From assembly GCF_000226095.1 (NCBI RefSeq), contig NC_016475.1, positions 2,232,001 through 2,296,000 on the forward strand: a stretch of DNA of 64,000 bases, in the 5' to 3' direction. The notes beneath the pieces are model-generated. The model was not told the DNA's origin. It ran no database searches and saw only the letters and a program-made list of their open reading frames with translations. The position numbers and the translations under genes were made by a program. Origin of the DNA: Thermothelomyces thermophilus ATCC 42464 (taxonomy: Eukaryota; Ascomycota; Sordariomycetes; Sordariales; Chaetomiaceae). Shown here one piece after another: positions 36,801 through 49,868 of the stretch (the first letter of the stretch is position 1; each line of letters begins with the position of its first letter).

Positions 36801-39800
36801 GAGATGCATCGAGGCCAGAGCAAGCTGCCCGTCTCTCAACTTGGGGTCTGCTCCTGCAGCGATTTGTATTTCTGATTGTGCAGTTCACACACTTGGCGAT
36901 TCACCTTGTGTCGCGTATCCAGATCATGCGGGCGGAAAGTGTAACTAGATGGCACTGCTTTCGAGCCTGTAGAAAGGGACGAAGAAGCCACCGTCCTGAT
37001 ATTTGCAACGGGTGGCTTGATGATGGAATCATCTGTCATCAGATCCTGCCGTGACAATTGGCATGTCCGTCAACAGACCCATGTCGATGATTGGCGTTTT
37101 CGAATCTCTGAAGAAATTTCGACGAGAGGTCATAGCGACGGGAACCCGTCCCGTCGCCAAGGCCAGGGGATCAAACCTCATGCACCTCTCCACACCTAAC
37201 AAGGAGAGTTTTTCTGTTGTCTTGCCGTTGGGCGCAGTCATGCTCACAGCCAAAGGGAGGGAACATATTCGGCTTCGAGACGCCGTGCCTTTGTCGTGCT
37301 CTTTACTACGGAAAGTCAAACTCCCCGGCGGAATGTACCCAGCCCAGTGACACATGGCTGCAACCTTACTGCGTAGCTCTTTAACCCGGAAATGGTTGCG
37401 CTGACTGCGTGCAATTTAATTGTGTTGGGGGCGGGAATGGTTCCGCCGGCTTCATGTATGCATTCGGGGCTTCTGCAACGGTTTAGGCACCCGGAAATGC
37501 TGCTCGGCGCCTGAAACATCAGGATGCCTGGGGAGAGAGGCGGTCCTGGGGTGGTTCGACCTGATTCAACAAAATCTTGGTTGGCCATGTGCCAGGGTGA
37601 GAAGGACGGGATGGGATCCGCTGCAAATGCCGCGAGCGTGTGCAGGGCCGATCGCCAATGACGGTCCCATCGCTCAAACAGGGAGTGGCTGTAAGCTGGG
37701 GCAGCACTTCCGTTTGGCTTGTCGGGAGCCGCTGAGGCGTGCCCTCAAGAAAACTAGTATGTACATGTACATTTCAGTAGTGCACACTAGTGCGCAGAAC
37801 AGTAACCGAATCAGTCCACGAACTGATCTCACCTTGCTTCGCTTGCTCTGTTAACAACTGGGATAGTCGATAGTACTCCGTACGCAGTAAATAGCCCGTC
37901 CCGTGTGTACAGCCCCTGGAAGGGACACCAAGCTGAATCGGCCCTTCTGACTCTTACAGAGGAGGAGAACTTCACTGGCAGCGTAAAAGGTTGTACTTCT
38001 GTGGGCGAAGAAATTACGGAGTAGCAGGGAAATACGGAGGGGATGTCATGGTCGTTTGCATCGTTACGAAGCCCACTCGGAGAAGGATGCCCCCGGGCAG
38101 TTACGCTAGTGTAGGGAATACGGAGCACGGAATACTTCGACAGGGGAAGGAAAGACCAGGGGAACAGGCGGACACAGGCACCCACAGCCCCACTCGCTGC
38201 GGCAGGCTGATCGTGTGGGGAGCTCGCGCGTCGGCTTGATTCCAGCGCGTTGTCCCAATCGGGAAAGCAGCCCTCGATCTAAATATCCCAACTGAGCGAT
38301 TGTCAGGCCATTCGGTCACCTGCCCTATCGCACCCGACATTACAAAGTGTATTACCTACGATCCGTACACTACTGTGTAGTCATCGTCGGAGGTGCCATC
38401 CTGAACACTCTGCAAGTCTTTGTAATCTCCATCATTGTATCGCTTCTCAATTGAGTCCATCTCGCCAATTCTCGATGAGCACTAGCTCGCGAGAGGTGCC
38501 AATCGGTAACGTCCGACTCGCACCTCCAGCGTTTTCCCGACATACACTACGCACCGCCGGCTGACGATCTCTGCTCGCTCGTCCACTCACTCTACTCCAC
38601 CCGTATCGTGGACAATATGTACCAGCTTCGACGGATTAAGCAGTCGACACCGGCGAAGGAAAGAAAACGCACACAGGATAGTTAACTCCACCATCAAACG
38701 GCTACTTCGACCCAATAGGTTGCCTGGCTGTTTCATGTCCCTATCGGACGGAGAGCATGCCAAGACGTGCATCTTAATGCCCTTGATCTGCAGGGAACAG
38801 TCATGCGCGCACCACGGCTCTTTCGCCCCCAGCGATCCGCCCATGTGAATCTGTGGCAGCGAGAACGATCCCCCATTCAGACCCCCGGTGTTGAGAAGGA
38901 AAATTCCAGGTTAGCCCTGACAACGGCTGTCTTGTCTCGCCTGTTCCCGCGCGGTACCGGAGAAGCAACGGGAAACGCCAGCTGCCATGCTGGGATATCC
39001 CCATCTTTACGAGCCGTTACACTATTGCCTTTCAAGTGCGCTAGCGAAATCACTCAGTGGCCGTACTACTAAGGATTGAAATCGCTCCAGGTCATCGAGC
39101 GAGCAGGCCAGACTCTCCAGAGTGGGTGGTGACTGACAGCACACCAAAACCCGCCCCGCTCCGTCGCGGCATTGCACTTCAGAGCTACGCTGCAGCCTCG
39201 TCAGAGTTGCTTCTTCATCTGACAGGCAAGTTGTCTAGCCGGATGCGACGCTGGGTTGCCCAAAGCTGCGGCCAGTCTTCGGCCTGCTCGACCCCTGCCA
39301 GCTCCCGGTCCTCCTCGGATCGTGAAAACCCGGTCAATATCATCCGATCCCGCCACTATACAGATTGCATGGCGCACCAGGCTATCGCAACCGCAGGTAC
39401 CAACGGCGAAGTTTGATTGCCGCGCACCATCTGTCAGCAGCTGACCAGGCTTGATGTTGACTGTTGTCTGATTGAGCCAACCCACTCGCACCTCTTTCAC
39501 CACACGAACAACGCTGGTACGGAGTGTCTCGTCTTCGAAACCGGTACTTTCGTCCTGATTGCCGAAACCGTTTGCTTAAGCTTCGTGCCATGTACATTAC
39601 AACGCTAAAGGCTTGCAAGCGCTTCTGCATCGTGGCTCAGAGGCAAAGATGTCGCCGGATGGGGCGGAACGTGCCCTGAGAGTGCTACGTACCTACATAC
39701 AAGCATATAAGATAGCTACTATAGGCGACGTGTCCTTCTTCGTGCGACCCTCACTATGAGGAATGGAGAATGTCCTATGAACAGAACGCAGCACGCAGTG

Positions 39801-42800
39801 GGACTCGCCCCATTTAGAGGAGGGGGGCTATCAACGTGAAGTCTGTGCCTCCGGCGGGGGAAAACGTTGCTCACGCCGGCTGGCTAGGCTTTTACACTAC
39901 TGCGTATGAAAGTACAAGTACTTTTAAGTTGAATGGGGTGGAGCAAGATAGACATACAGCATATCCGACTGGACAAATAATTGCGTAGTCTGCCCGGGAT
40001 GGGTCTAGGCAAACCCGTGATGACCGAGAGAAGCAATTGCAAGCGGAGAACCTGGCCGATAGCGAGGGACCCCCTTGGGTCATGGCCCTTATTATAGAAG
40101 TATTATAAGCCTGCCACGACCTTTTCCGGCATCCTCAAGTTAGCGATTGGCCGCGGGACCGCGGGGACTGCTGGGGCGGCCAAACTCCAACGACGAGGCC
40201 CTGCAGACCGCTTGCAACCGCATCGGGTTCACTTCCACTGACGTTTCAGTTGGTGGATCAGAACACAATCCAGAAGGCTTCCAGATCTAGGCCGCGATAC
40301 GGTTCTTGGCGAAGCGTGCATTTCAGTTCCCATAGACAGCCGCCCTCCGGGTACAACACCATTCACCCCTGCCTCTTGCCCTGGATGAGCTCGCGATCTT
40401 ATTAGGCGTAGCAGGCCCTCGGCTGGAGTTTGCGCCGCGACCCTTTTTTTTTTATCTTATTGCTTCAGTCTACGTCTTGTGTCCTTTCAGGCGCCCTCCA
40501 TTCCACAAGCACAGCTCTCGTCTATCGACAATATTGCGAGATGCAACACTCGCCCTGATCAGGACACGGACTCTGCCCAGCCGCCTAGAACCAGCCGCTT
40601 TGCTGCATCACAGACACTTACCGTTGCGCCGGGTCAAGCCCTGGGGGTCGCATCCAAGTTCCTACCAGTAAAGCGTTCCGACTCGGATGGGATGTCCCCG
40701 TGGTACCCTGGCTCCTGACGAATTCGTTGTGCACCGCAATGCAAACTCGAGTGCAGCATCGCTTTTGGAGTCTCCTAGCTAAGATGCCACTTCACAGAGA
40801 AGTCCCTCCGTCCCTCCGTGTTGCTGTCTCGACCATCCCAGATGAGGGGAAAGGGCGGGGAGTGTTACCGCCAAATAAAGTAAATCTCCTCGGGACAGGT
40901 CAAGCTCGGCCGAGGTTGAACCTGACGACGGCGAATCCGGGAAATGACCTGCGGCGCTTATTACTTCAGCTGCCGTCCTGCGTGCTGAGCAATATGTTTG
41001 TGTTCTGCGCAAGTCCTGGGTGCTAATTTCCGTTCCGTGGCGGGAAGGCCAGCGTGTCCCGGTCGTCCGTGCCTAGAGGAGCCAAAAATATCACGAGATG
41101 GATGAAGGGCGCGGCTGGACCTGCAATTTAATATACCGCGCCTTTGGGAGAGAGGCTCCCCTTTCCAGCAAAGCCTACGCGTGCATCCTGACACGCGGGT
41201 CCTTCTTCGCCGCCGCCGCCATCAACCACCACCGCCGAAGCTTTCCCGGCAAGCCAATGGCTCGGACGGGGACTTGCTGATAATTAAATAATTAGACCAA
41301 GCCTTGCAGGTGTACTGTACCCAGCGCCGTTCTCTTTTTCGTGGAAGATCTGGACACGATGTAATAAGCCATACACAGGATCTCATCAACCACCTTCCCG
41401 GGGAGAAACAAGACCTTGGACGACGAGTGAGCCCGGGCGACCTTGAAGAGTCGAGCCTAGACTCTTGGGATAGTAATTATCCGGGCCGCATTCTTTCATT
41501 CGTCTGACACGGACTGACAAAAAACAAGCACCCGTTCTCCGTCGGATAATGAGCATTTTATTTTGGTTTTTGTCGACTAATTAATGAGTTTCTGGAAAAC
41601 CAGGTACCTAGTTTTCCCATTGAGTGATGGATGTTCTTTCTAATCATTTCTTCGCCCTCTCCTACAAAGCTATAATTATGTCCGTCTAGTTCGTATCTCT
41701 CCTCGTCCAATGTCCTTTCAATATCTAAGATGTTCTCTCTGTTCCTGCTTGTTAATACTACAGTCTTTCAATCTGATGTTGGGAGTGCGATTTACCAAAC
41801 TCGGTAGTCAAATTGTACGGAACGTTAATTATCCTACCAGCCCGACCTGACAACTTCTGGTCTCGCTGGAGGATATCGTGGAATGGAAGCAGAGGGAGCA
41901 AGCGTGCGTTGTGAGCGCGGCGAACGGTCATCTGTATCTCCTGACGCACTATCCGTTCACATGCAGGACCGTGCATCATCTAGGAGCCGTTCATGCTTAT
42001 CGGTCAGGTCGTCTGATTTGCCCTGTCTCGGCGGCGGCATCAGCCTAGGGGTTATCATAATCATTGTTTGGAGTTCGGACGGGGGACTTTCAGAGCTTGC
42101 TTGCCCTTTTCTTTCGCCACCCCGACTTTGGTCTCTCGCGGCATTGGCAGGTCGAGTCCCTTAGCACCCAAGACCTTGAGCGTTTACAGGTGTGTAAGCC
42201 CTTGTTAGCGACGCTGTCGAGATTCAAACCCAGCCCTCCGGCCTCTTGAGGGGAAGAGGGGACGGGTGAATTCGGGCGAAGTCCAAATCCCTGACCGTCC
42301 ACGCTGGGCTGCAACGGCCCGCTAACCCAAACTTGGGGTTTGCTTGGCAGGCAATTTCATCCTCGCAAGTCAGATCCTTCTCTCTCTCTCTCTCAGTACG
42401 ATTATTGAACTGCTTGCATTTCTCTCTCTCTCTCTTCTCCAGGCCAAGCACAGGCGCAGTCACCACGGGATCGGATCAAGGAACCCTTCCCCGTGGAGGA
42501 GGTCCCAACCCTGGGGAACCTGGAGGGCCGACTCGGGGGTTTGATGCGTGGCTTGGCTTGGGAGAGAATATCAAAGTACCTCGAATTTGTTATCAGATAA
42601 TGAAAGATCAAACTCTTGTCGGTTGACTATTGATTATAAACTTTTCGCCATCCCAGGAACGGTTCATAGTTGGCATAATTAGCAGGGAGTGATAAAGACA
42701 TATTCACGCCTAATCACGTCGTCGCGCTCAATAAAGGCACACTGGTTCCACTTTGGTCACTGTGTGGCTACCTTACCTTTGTATTCCAGAGGAACTTATG

Positions 42801-45800
42801 CTGTTGTCCTATGTAAGGCACTGATTCGGGACTTGTGCATCTCAAACTGTGATAACACAGATGCGTGTCTCGGCAGTCACGCGCCCGCTGGATGCCCAGA
42901 GCGTAACCCCCGTGTGCTGATGATGACGATAAAGGTACGGACGTACTTGTAGTAGCTTGGGCCAATGAAGTGCTAGCGCCGTAGGAAACGGAGGAATGTA
43001 CTGTATCAAAGGTACGTACATACATACATTACAGTACATGTACTGCATGTAAGGACGGATTACAAAGCAGAAGGGGGGGGGGGGGAGATGACGAATCTGG
43101 TGCCTGTATCATCCTCCGCGTGTTGGCTCTGGGCTTGCTGTTGCTCCGCGGCAACGCGCCCGTGCAAAAAGACTGGAAATCCTTACGGATGAGAATTGAA
43201 TTGCGCAAGCATACAGACAAGTGAGAATTGCATGTCCGAATCCGAATCGGGGTGCCGGGAAGGGAAGGCACCAACGGGAGGATCGATAGGCGGGCGTCCT
43301 TCGTTTTGACTTGGTAAGGTACATAGTAGGTTCGCTTGTTTCGCTACCGCCGTTCTTTCCCTTCCCGCCCTCACCTCGTACCTGCGTAGCACGGAGGATC
43401 TTAGCACTGGCTGCTTATTTCTGAACGTTCCGATCTCGACTACGACTTCAATTTTAATTGTTATTCTTAACCAGTAGTTTACGTAGTGTCTTCACGCCAA
43501 CCTATGGTCGTGTCTTTGGGTCCGGGCGGGCCATTTGTTTCAATTTATCTGATCTCTCCTGATGAAATGCAGAAACCTTTGTAATGCATTGAAAAAAGAG
43601 GATACGAAAGAGAAGGGAGAGGAAACGAAGAAAACGAAGATCACAACCTCCGTCAGCCAGCGCCAACAATGGACGTCCACGGGACAAAGGGGCCCGGCAG
43701 CTCTTGATCATGATTGGAGCAGAGGAAAGCTGACCAGTTCGGTATTGGCTGATTAGTGTACAGGCTCAGATCCTTCGCGCCTTGATTGGCGTTCTCGAGT
43801 CTGGATGTCACCCTCCCTAGCAGTACAACTGGTTTGTCGCAACGTACTGTATACAGTAGTGTAGGCATGCCTGGAGCTAACATTATCGGGTACTAACTGC
43901 GGATTATACCACGAGCAGTAAAAGCATCGGGATGGTTTTTTGTTTCCGAGATTAGCTGTTATATGCACTATGTATGAGCGACATGCAATCTGCTGCCTCT
44001 ATCGTTTGCTGTAACTGCACTGTGTGCGAGTCTGAAGAGCGGCTTAACCATTTTGTGGGTGCGTGTCGGTTAGTCATTGGAGCTCCGAACGACGAACGCC
44101 TGGCGAGCTACCATGGGGTATCTATACTGTATGTTATCACCTTTGTGCTAGGATTTGTGGTGACATTGTGTCCGTAACCGACGGCCTTTTTTTCCCTTTC
44201 GTTCTTTCCTTCTCCTCAGTCGGCCGTGTTTCATCTGGTAAGGCTGAACGCCCAAATAACTAGCTAGCATACATCCGGTTTGTAGAGCACACTAGAGCTG
44301 GCGTGCCATGGGCTTGTCTCAGCCCTATATCTCGCTTGTCTCAGACATTAACGGCTGGCTAGTGTATGTACTGTACATACATACGTGCAAACATACCTTG
44401 TGGGGATGGGAAGCGAACCCGAACGCCTCGGCCATTTTGGCTGATTGAGCGCCCTTCGCCCCCAGCTTGAAGGACCTTCGCTGTGGCAATGTACACTATG
44501 TACTGCCAAGAAGTCATTTGAAGCTTGCACTTGAACAGACAAACATACGATCAGCAGAAATCACCATGGTCGCCGTCTCAATACCGGAAGAGCGTGGCGC
44601 CCATATATTGCTGTAGTCACAACGCCGATCGCTGCAGCCGACACGGCACGCACGTGTCAAAGCCACACCCGCGTTCCTCGTCACTCCTCGTCAACCCTTT
44701 TACAATGTCAACGATCGCCCAGCCGATCATTATTCATGCTGGAAGAGGTGTTGAAAGAGCAACGGATGATTGACATCATGATGATAGACAGACGGGCGGC
44801 TGCCATCGAACCAGTCAAGAAAGAAGAAAGGGGCCCATGGTTACACAAGGACCGTCAGCAAGGCGATGTGACGAGAGGTCCAGGCTAATGTTTGCTTGCA
44901 CTAGCACGCTAAGGAGGAAGAAACGACCGTCTAGAGCCTCGAACGATCGAGGCCAGCGAGGCTTTTCACGGACTGAGCGCGTGCAAGAGTGGTGGCCCGA
45001 TTAAATTCGGTACCGAGATGGGAAACTGGCCAAAACCCGGATGCACACAGCATCTAGATATCGCAATGGCCGCCAGCCCACCTTGTTGGGGGTCGGAGGG
45101 TCGAGATGCGTTGCTGGAAGGGCACTACTGTGTACACTACTCAGCAACCCATGCATGTATGTATGTACCCGCAGGGACAGGAGAGCCGCATCCGTTGGCC
45201 AGGAACCGAGCCCATGAACCTCACCTGCCTGCTTGTGACTTCGCAAGTAACCGTGCATCCGTCGTGCGTTCCCTCTCGTCAGCTCTGGAAACGGCGTCCG
45301 TCCTTGACGGTTTGGAGGTGTGTTGCTGCTAGCTGTGATTGGCTTCGCTGCATGTTCGGCGCGATGTAACGACGGCTCGCATGACTGTCAAGTGGAGTTG
45401 TTCGGGGCCCTGGTCTTCTTGGTGTATGCAGTGTACGCAGTAGCGTAGGAAAAAAAGGGACGATGACTGCAAGTTCCTTCACATACCTTTGCCTGCGTCG
45501 TTACAACGGCCCGTTACCAAATCTCGCTCTCGCCCTGTTATGGATCATAGTAATCAAACGAGCAATCCCGATGCGGGTCCGTCAGAATCAACCTCGTGTG
45601 GCAATTGTCCTACATCAGAGAAGGGCACGATTCCAAGGAGACAGTTTGCAAGGCGAAGGGATGTGGAGGTTGGGGGAAGCGAGTTCGGGTGGTGGGAGGG
45701 TTGGGATGGGGTGCATGCTCTCCAGTCCTCCAGTCGGTGAGAATGAGGGGAAGGGCTGGGCGTGCGGAGAAGTGGCCACCTTGCCGGGCAGCCGGTCGGG

Positions 45801-47599
45801 GGTGTTGGGGATTCACGGACGTTGGTTTGTGCCCGGGACAGTCTGTCTAATCCCACAGCTTCCGATTTGGCATCTCCGTTGGTCCCTCCGGTGCCTTGCC
45901 CCAAAAGCGATGTTCAATTCGACAACTTCGTAGTCAAGAGTCGACAACTTCGTAGTGGCCGCGTTTGCAGCTGACCAGGTCAGCTATAGTAGTGTAGTCA
46001 GCCAAGAATGCCCCATGCAAACTCGGCTGCCGAACGTAGGAGGTGGAAAGCTCTCTGGGCATTCCGAGCGAAATGGTGTCGACCTGAACCTTGTTGATTC
46101 CCATTCCCCAGAGGTTGTGTCTTGCTCGCCTGCTTAATTCTCTGCTGATACGCGCAATGCAGTTCGTACTCCAGCGCAGCGTGAGTCGAGATGGGCGCTG
46201 TTGAGCCAGTGTTGTTGGAATTGTCGGGTAACCGATCAACCTATCTGGGCCACGCGGTCCCGCGTTCCGTACTGACATTGTGATCAGGCATACCCACCAA
46301 TCTGTTCACTAATGCGGTTGGATTGTTGTTGGCACCTGGGCTTGTTGCAGCCCAGTTAGGGAACGACCAGGCCAGGACGTCGCCCGATTTGGAGGGACAG
46401 GCGTTCCAGATACGGGATGGTCTAACGGCTGGCTGCTTCGCTGCAAGATGCCGTGTCAGAGTGGCAGTTCGCGTATGCAGGCACTCGTCGAGATGCCGGA
46501 CTCCACAGGGCCTCAGCGTCGTAGCACGCGGGCCGTCTCCGCAACATTCGAGCTGGAGTTTCAACAACAGGAGGTCATGAAGCTGTCAGCGGGAGAGAGA
46601 GGGTCCGCCTTGGCGTGCCGAATGTCACTCGAATCGGTGCTGTGCGGGACATGGAACGTATCAGTATTAGCATAGCGTACGACAAAAGCAGCTATTTCGG
46701 ACGGGTACCGAGGTATTGTATGTATCTGATGTATGTATGTACATACATGGTACCTACCAAGAAGGGGAGGGGTAAAAATTGATGGATTGTTTGGCGCAGA
46801 TAATGATTGGCTGACTGGCCTCCCCACGGTTTGTATTCCATCGTGCCGTGGTGCCATCGAGTCATTTCCTGTCGTGACGACAACGACCGGAGCTCGAGCA
46901 CTGCGCGCAATCAAGCTGAATCTGGCAATGTTGGCAATGGCGACTGCAAGGTTGCCCGGAAGGGACCTACACTACAACACTAGAACCCCCCGGCGATGAG
47001 TTCAAAAGGCTGCTAGTTCTGATTTGCATTCGTCGCCTCGGTGGTTTTTTGCTCCTTCCCCTGTCCGCAGGGTTTCCGGCCGGCACTACTCCGTAGACGG
47101 GGCAGTTGTGACCGCCGACAACTGTCCCTGCGCCCGCCGCCTGCGGGGAACTCGCACGGACATGTACTGTACGTACTGTAGTTAGTCAAGGCTCGCGCTT
47201 TCCTCTCCCTGTTCGCCATCGTGCTACTATTGGCATTCAGTTTTTTTTCCCCAGCTCAAACCATTGGCTCCCCGGCATTAGGCTGCTGCGATTAGCAACA
47301 TTGCCTTGCATATGTCTGAATGATGCGGCCCGAAACTTCCGTTCATCATCAAGTGGATGGAGGTGACGAGCGAAGGACCTTGAGGATGTGCACGATCGGA
47401 GTCGGATCACCGAAGCTGAATGCGAGTAGCTGAGGTTAGGAAGCAACCTTGGGGAGAGACTGTGCCACCGTGGAATTGAACTCAGCTAGTCTGTTGAACG
47501 GCGGGTAACCAGAGGAGGTCCTGTTAGTCTGCTTGCCAGATAAGTCACTCCGAGCTGTAAGTAGCCAGGTAGAGAAACGAAGAAGCTGAAGAGTCAGCG
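33825..47599. other. Gene desert upstream of the velvet gene (main part)
   Basis: Nearly 14 kb without a gene that I can support. Short open frames occur on all strands (for example 200 codons at 33795-34397 and 256 codons at 34701-35471 minus) but none has family motifs or plausible splice joins. No tRNA or 5S rRNA gene was recognised by eye. There is a G-run at 33852-33870, a second at about 43074-43085, CT runs near 42380-42440, and repeated words of the TACATAC/GTATGTA and TACTCCGTA types. Part of the left end may be the long 5' leader and promoter of the velvet gene. Confidence 0.6.
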
Positions 47600-49560
47600 C
47601 ATGAAAAGAACAAAAGGAGGAAGGAGACACCGTGTTATAGTCAGGAGGTAACACAAGAATGAGGGACCTGGATCCCAGGCAATAAACCTTGGCAGCAATT
47701 AATGAAACGTAGTAGGTAGATTAATATGGTGTGAGCCCTACTCCGTGAATTAAGAAGTAGCTTTCAGTGATATCCTGTCAGGTACTCGAAGTTATTGAGA
47801 TTAGGAGCATCTAGTCAACTGCTTTCTAGGTATACGCTAGGGCCACAACTCCTTTATTATTTAATTAAATGCTCAAAGCAAGAGGTCCTAAGCCTAGTCA
47901 GATCGATGTATCAACCTAGGGTCGAAGGAAAAAAGACAATAACCGATAGATTACAGTCTAGTAACAATGAGTGTTATAGAACGGTAGGAAGCTAGTCAAG
48001 CTCCCTGGTATATTTAGTAGACTTGGCTTCTTTTTCAGAGTCGTCGCTTTTCAGAAGAACGTGACTTAGAAGAGACTCCCTGAACCGGAATGCAACCGCT
48101 CCCACCTCCATAAGCCATCAGTCTACGGCTCAAGGAAAGGACGGTTTAGGGAAATAAGCTGCTCGTGGTTTGTAAACCGAAGGAAAACAAGTTAGAGCTG
48201 TGGGCGGATTTGTCCCGGCTCATGGACATACGGTATGCGGTATGCGCAGTTAAGCGGTCCTGTAGACTTAGATTAAGGCATGAACAAGGAGTGTAGTAAC
48301 ACTGTATCGACTCATTTGTTCAATCCTCTCCGATTTCTCTTCACTTTTCAAGATGCGTCGAATATGGACGGCGGTTCTTATGTCAAGCCAAGAGTTAATC
48401 GGGAAGAAAGACATGGTAAAGCAGCAAGACTAGAAGGCAGTCGTTCTGAGAGCTGACAGTTCCGAGTAAGCGATGCGATTAGCGTGCTGCTCCTTAGAGA
48501 CGCTCTGTTGAAGTTTGAATCTGATATTCCAAGCTGTTTTGACATATCTACACTGAAGTTTCCAAGCTCTGCTGAGTCATTAACAACAGAAACTCAAACG
48601 TAGGAAAGAAAGAAAAGAACTGTTGCCGGATTCAATGAAGGACTTGTCGCGGGAGCAGTGTAACGGGGGCTCAGTATCGAACTTAGTATTGACTCATTGA
48701 TTCGGGGGTCAAGCCCCGAATATGAAAAACAAATCTTCCAACTCGACCTCCCTGGACTGTTATGGTGTCTCATTGTTGCATCCTCTTTCGGGTTCTGCTA
48801 ATTGTCTGCCACTCGAATCGTGACAGCGACCTACAGAGACCAACATGTGCTGCGAAGACGCGCAGGAGAGAAAACCACCATAGGTCTAGATGCATCACAG
48901 ACAAATATTCATGAGATATGTTCCCTCGTGGACCTAGCCTAATTAAACGAACATCAAGTCAACCAGAAACAACAATGATCACCTCCCTTATTCAAGTCAC
49001 AACCTTTTAATACTCGTTGACAACCCACCTACGAGCTAAAGCCTTCCCATTCCATCTGTTGCTGGAGGTATGGCAGCCAGAGTCGGCAGCCGGCATCTGT
49101 CTTAGATAGGGCTCGAGGTGGAATGGTGAAAAAAGAGATGAATAAAGAAGCATGCCAACTTTGTTCTAGTTCACCTCTGATCGTTTGTGTGCCTTGGATG
49201 ACGACTGCTTTCCTCGAGTGTCAGGGCGACGGTCGAGAATGAGATCGTGAGATAGCGCAATCAGCTCTTGCAAATGGAGTAAAAGTTGAGGCCAAAAACA
49301 ACAGGTAATAGCTCAAGATAATGACTAATAGGTGCTCATAAGTTGGGCATGAGTACTTCGTATTTGTACAGTATATACATGATGCACCTGTCCCGAGCTG
49401 GCAATTACAAGAGGTTCACATCGGATAATTACGTATGGTAGCATGTACCTTGACCATAGTACCTAGCACAGAGAAGACGTTTGACACTTTGGAAAAAAAG
49501 ATAGAATAACCAGCCATGGCCTCGCAGACCTAGGCAGCCGCTTGATTCCATCTATCGAAA
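47600..49560. other. Stop-rich, AT-richer segment, possible decayed repeat
   Basis: Between 47995 and 49577 no frame on either strand stays open for 60 codons, unlike the rest of the window, where composition alone gives such frames every few hundred bases. TA-rich words (CTAG, TTAG, TAGT) are frequent. This pattern fits a repeat altered by repeat-induced point mutation, but no ends or coding parts could be recognised, so class and limits are unknown. Confidence 0.4.
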
Positions 49561-49868
49561 ACTCCCCTTCATCTCCTCAGAAGATATCATACACGAAAAA
49601 AAAAGGCAGAACAAAGCCAATATATATACAAACGTATATAAGCGAACTTTTGCGTCGTCGACGTTTCACGACATCGAGAGGGAGCATCAAGCCGTGAACG
49701 ACCCAGTGGAGCAAAAACGGCCGTCTTCCTCGAGCAGGCGAGGTGATGAGCCAAGCTTCCACACAAAGAGACCGCACCGCGGTGCAAAAAAAAAAAAAAA
49801 AAGGAATAACGTGAATGATATCCACTGATTGGTTGTCTGACCTTTTCTTTTAGAGGGCAACCTTGACG

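Noticed and set aside
42210-42245. TTCAAACCC phrase resembling a tRNA B box
   Set aside because: Spacing and stems do not fit a cloverleaf on either strand.
44390-44475. tRNA-like phrase on the minus strand (GTTCGGGTTCGC with GGCCGAGG nearby)
   Set aside because: The putative T arm pairs over only three bases and no acceptor or anticodon stem can be drawn.
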